DNA of 6,608 bases. It comes from Oscillospiraceae bacterium. GTDB taxonomy: Bacteria > Bacillota_A > Clostridia > Oscillospirales > Oscillospiraceae. The stretch covers positions 1 through 6,608 of the forward strand of contig CADAPN010000148.1 of NCBI GenBank assembly GCA_902789835.1, written 5' to 3'. The notes under the pieces are model-generated. The model was not told the origin of the DNA. It made no database searches and saw nothing but the letters and a program-made list of their open reading frames with translations. Made by a program: the position numbers and the translations under genes. Positions within the stretch are counted from its first letter, which is position 1, and the number at the start of each line of letters is the position of its first letter. Shown here piece after piece: positions 5,640 through 6,608 of the stretch.

Positions 5640-6545
5640 ATGGATGTATTAAGCAGAATGGCCGCAGCAGGCATCGTCCCTGTCGTGGTCCTGGACCGTG
5701 CAGAGGATGCGGTCCCCACCGCCCGTGCCATGCTGGCCGGCGGCATCGACGTGATGGAGATCACCTTCCGCACAGCGGCGGCTGCCGACTCGATCCGTGC
5801 GGTAGCATCGGAAGTGCCCGAGATGCTGGTCGGTGCCGGCACCGTCATCAACCTGGAGCAGTGCAGGCTTGCCGTGGACTGCGGCGCAAAATTCATCGTC
5901 TCGCCCGGCTACGATGAGGAGACCGTGGCCTGGTGCGTGGAAAACGGCATCGCCGTCACGCCCGGCTGTGTGACCCCGACGGAAATCATGATGGCGAAAA
6001 AGCATGACCTGAAGGTGCTGAAGTTCTTCCCCGCCAACGTGTACGGCGGTCTGAAGGCGCTGAAGTCTGACAACCTGGCGGAGTTCATCTCTTCCCCGAT
6101 CATCCACGCTGTCGGGGGCAGCTGGACCGTGCCGAAAAAGGACATCGCCGAGGGAAATTTTGAAAAGGTGACCCAGCTCTGTGCCGAAGCGCGCAGGACG
6201 GTCCTCGGCTTTGAAGTCGCCCATGTGGGCATCAACTGCCCGGATGCGGCAGCGGCCGAGGCAGTCTGCGAGAAGCTCGGCGAGGCGTTTGACTTTGCCG
6301 TGAAGGCAGGCAATTCCTCGAACTTTGCAGGTTCCGGCGTTGAAGTGATGAAGACCATGTTTCTCGGGGCGAACGGGCATATCGCGGTTCGCACCAACAA
6401 GATCGAAGCCGCCGTGGCAGAGCTTGAGAAGCACGGCTTTGCACTGGATATGACAACGGCAAAATACAAGGGCGACCGCTTGAACACGGTCTATCTGAAG
6501 GATGAGTTCGGAGGCTTTGCCGTCCATCTTCTTCAGAAACAATAA
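5640..6545 (+). CDS. eda: KDPG/KHG aldolase fused to a C-terminal VOC (glyoxalase-like) domain; barrel lacks the PTGG segment
   Basis: Residues 1 to about 187 are an Eda-type class I aldolase, which splits 2-keto-3-deoxy-6-phosphogluconate into pyruvate and glyceraldehyde-3-phosphate. Glu40 (VMEITFRT) matches the catalytic Glu, Lys128 (LKFFPA) the Schiff-base Lys, and Arg44, GAGT (65-68) and GGSW (159-162) are kept. Residues from about 188 to 301 form a VOC-like domain with two repeats: FEVAHVGIN onward, and GHIAVRTNKIEAAVAELEKHGF to GGFAVHLLQ. His195, His247 and His296 are possible metal ligands. The spacing from KFFPA to GGSW is about 18 residues shorter than in E. coli Eda; the missing part would carry the GP...PTGG strand that binds the substrate phosphate. 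The frame is intact, so this is an in-frame loss near residues 142-144 or a natural variant. Aldolase activity may be impaired. GGAG (5628-5631) lies 8 bases upstream; the kinase follows after 21 bases. Confidence 0.9.
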   Translation: MDVLSRMAAAGIVPVVVLDRAEDAVPTARAMLAGGIDVMEITFRTAAAADSIRAVASEVPEMLVGAGTVINLEQCRLAVDCGAKFIVSPGYDEETVAWCVENGIAVTPGCVTPTEIMMAKKHDLKVLKFFPANVYGGLKALKSDNLAEFISSPIIHAVGGSWTVPKKDIAEGNFEKVTQLCAEARRTVLGFEVAHVGINCPDAAAAEAVCEKLGEAFDFAVKAGNSSNFAGSGVEVMKTMFLGANGHIAVRTNKIEAAVAELEKHGFALDMTTAKYKGDRLNTVYLKDEFGGFAVHLLQKQ

Positions 6546-6566
6546 GGGATCGGAGGAACTGTGCTT

Positions 6567-6608
6567 ATGAAATTCATGACCTTCGGCGAAATCATGCTTC
6601 GCCTGAAA
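6567..6608 (+). CDS. kdgK: PfkB-family sugar kinase, probably 2-keto-3-deoxygluconate kinase (first 14 codons only)
   Basis: The window ends 14 codons into this gene. MKFMTFGEIMLRLK is the typical N-terminus of PfkB/ribokinase-type KDG kinases, whose first strand reads TFGE.MLRL. GGAGG at 6552-6556 lies 10 bases before the ATG. An in-frame GTG at 6561 would add two residues but sits only 4 bases from that site. The 21-base gap to the aldolase gene indicates co-transcription. KDG kinase would make KDPG, the substrate of the upstream aldolase, which supports the assignment. Another sugar specificity within the family cannot be excluded from so short a stretch. Confidence 0.8.
   Translation, partial: MKFMTFGEIMLRLK

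Noticed and set aside
5635..5652. A five-codon reading frame (MKWMY) overlapping the eda start
   Set aside because: Its ATG is only 3 bases from the GGAG, too close for efficient initiation, while the eda ATG at 5640 is ideally spaced; it looks accidental.
5649..6542. A 297-codon minus-strand open frame opposite the aldolase
   Set aside because: Antisense shadow; the plus strand encodes an aldolase with catalytic motifs and a good ribosome binding site.

Overview
This looks like a piece of chromosome from a GC-rich member of the Clostridia, possibly Oscillospiraceae-like. The reasons are strong GGAGG-type ribosome binding sites before almost every gene, a typical clostridial signal peptide on the binding protein, and an aldolase fused to a C-terminal VOC domain, a form I associate with Clostridia. 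The taxon is an inference; nothing in the window identifies the species.

The window is a catabolic locus for uronate-derived keto acids, the kind released from pectin, glycosaminoglycans or alginate-like polymers. From left to right: a partial AraC-family regulator on the minus strand (1-704); a 289-base divergent control region with several dyads (705-993); a three-gene TRAP transporter, dctP-dctQ-dctM (994-3998), with a strong hairpin after dctP; a terminator-like hairpin (4019-4057); kduI (4084-4926); an unrecognised gene on the minus strand (4942-5550); an AT-rich divergent promoter region (5551-5639); an eda-type KDPG aldolase fused to a VOC/glyoxalase-like domain (5640-6545); and the first 14 codons of a PfkB-type sugar kinase, probably kdgK (6567 to the window end).

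The genes fit one route. The TRAP system would import an acidic sugar by ion symport. KduI isomerises 5-keto-4-deoxyuronate to 2,5-diketo-3-deoxygluconate. A KduD-type reductase, not present here, would make 2-keto-3-deoxygluconate. The kinase would phosphorylate it to KDPG, and the aldolase would split that into pyruvate and glyceraldehyde-3-phosphate. The AraC regulator is the obvious candidate controller.

The main oddity is in the aldolase. It keeps its catalytic Glu and Lys but is about 18 residues short in the barrel, exactly where the family carries the PTGG phosphate-binding strand. Other points of interest are the orphan minus-strand gene splitting the pathway cluster, a binding protein without a lipobox cysteine, and an internal terminator-like hairpin before kduI with no visible new promoter. 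I saw no tRNA, rRNA, CRISPR array or mobile element.
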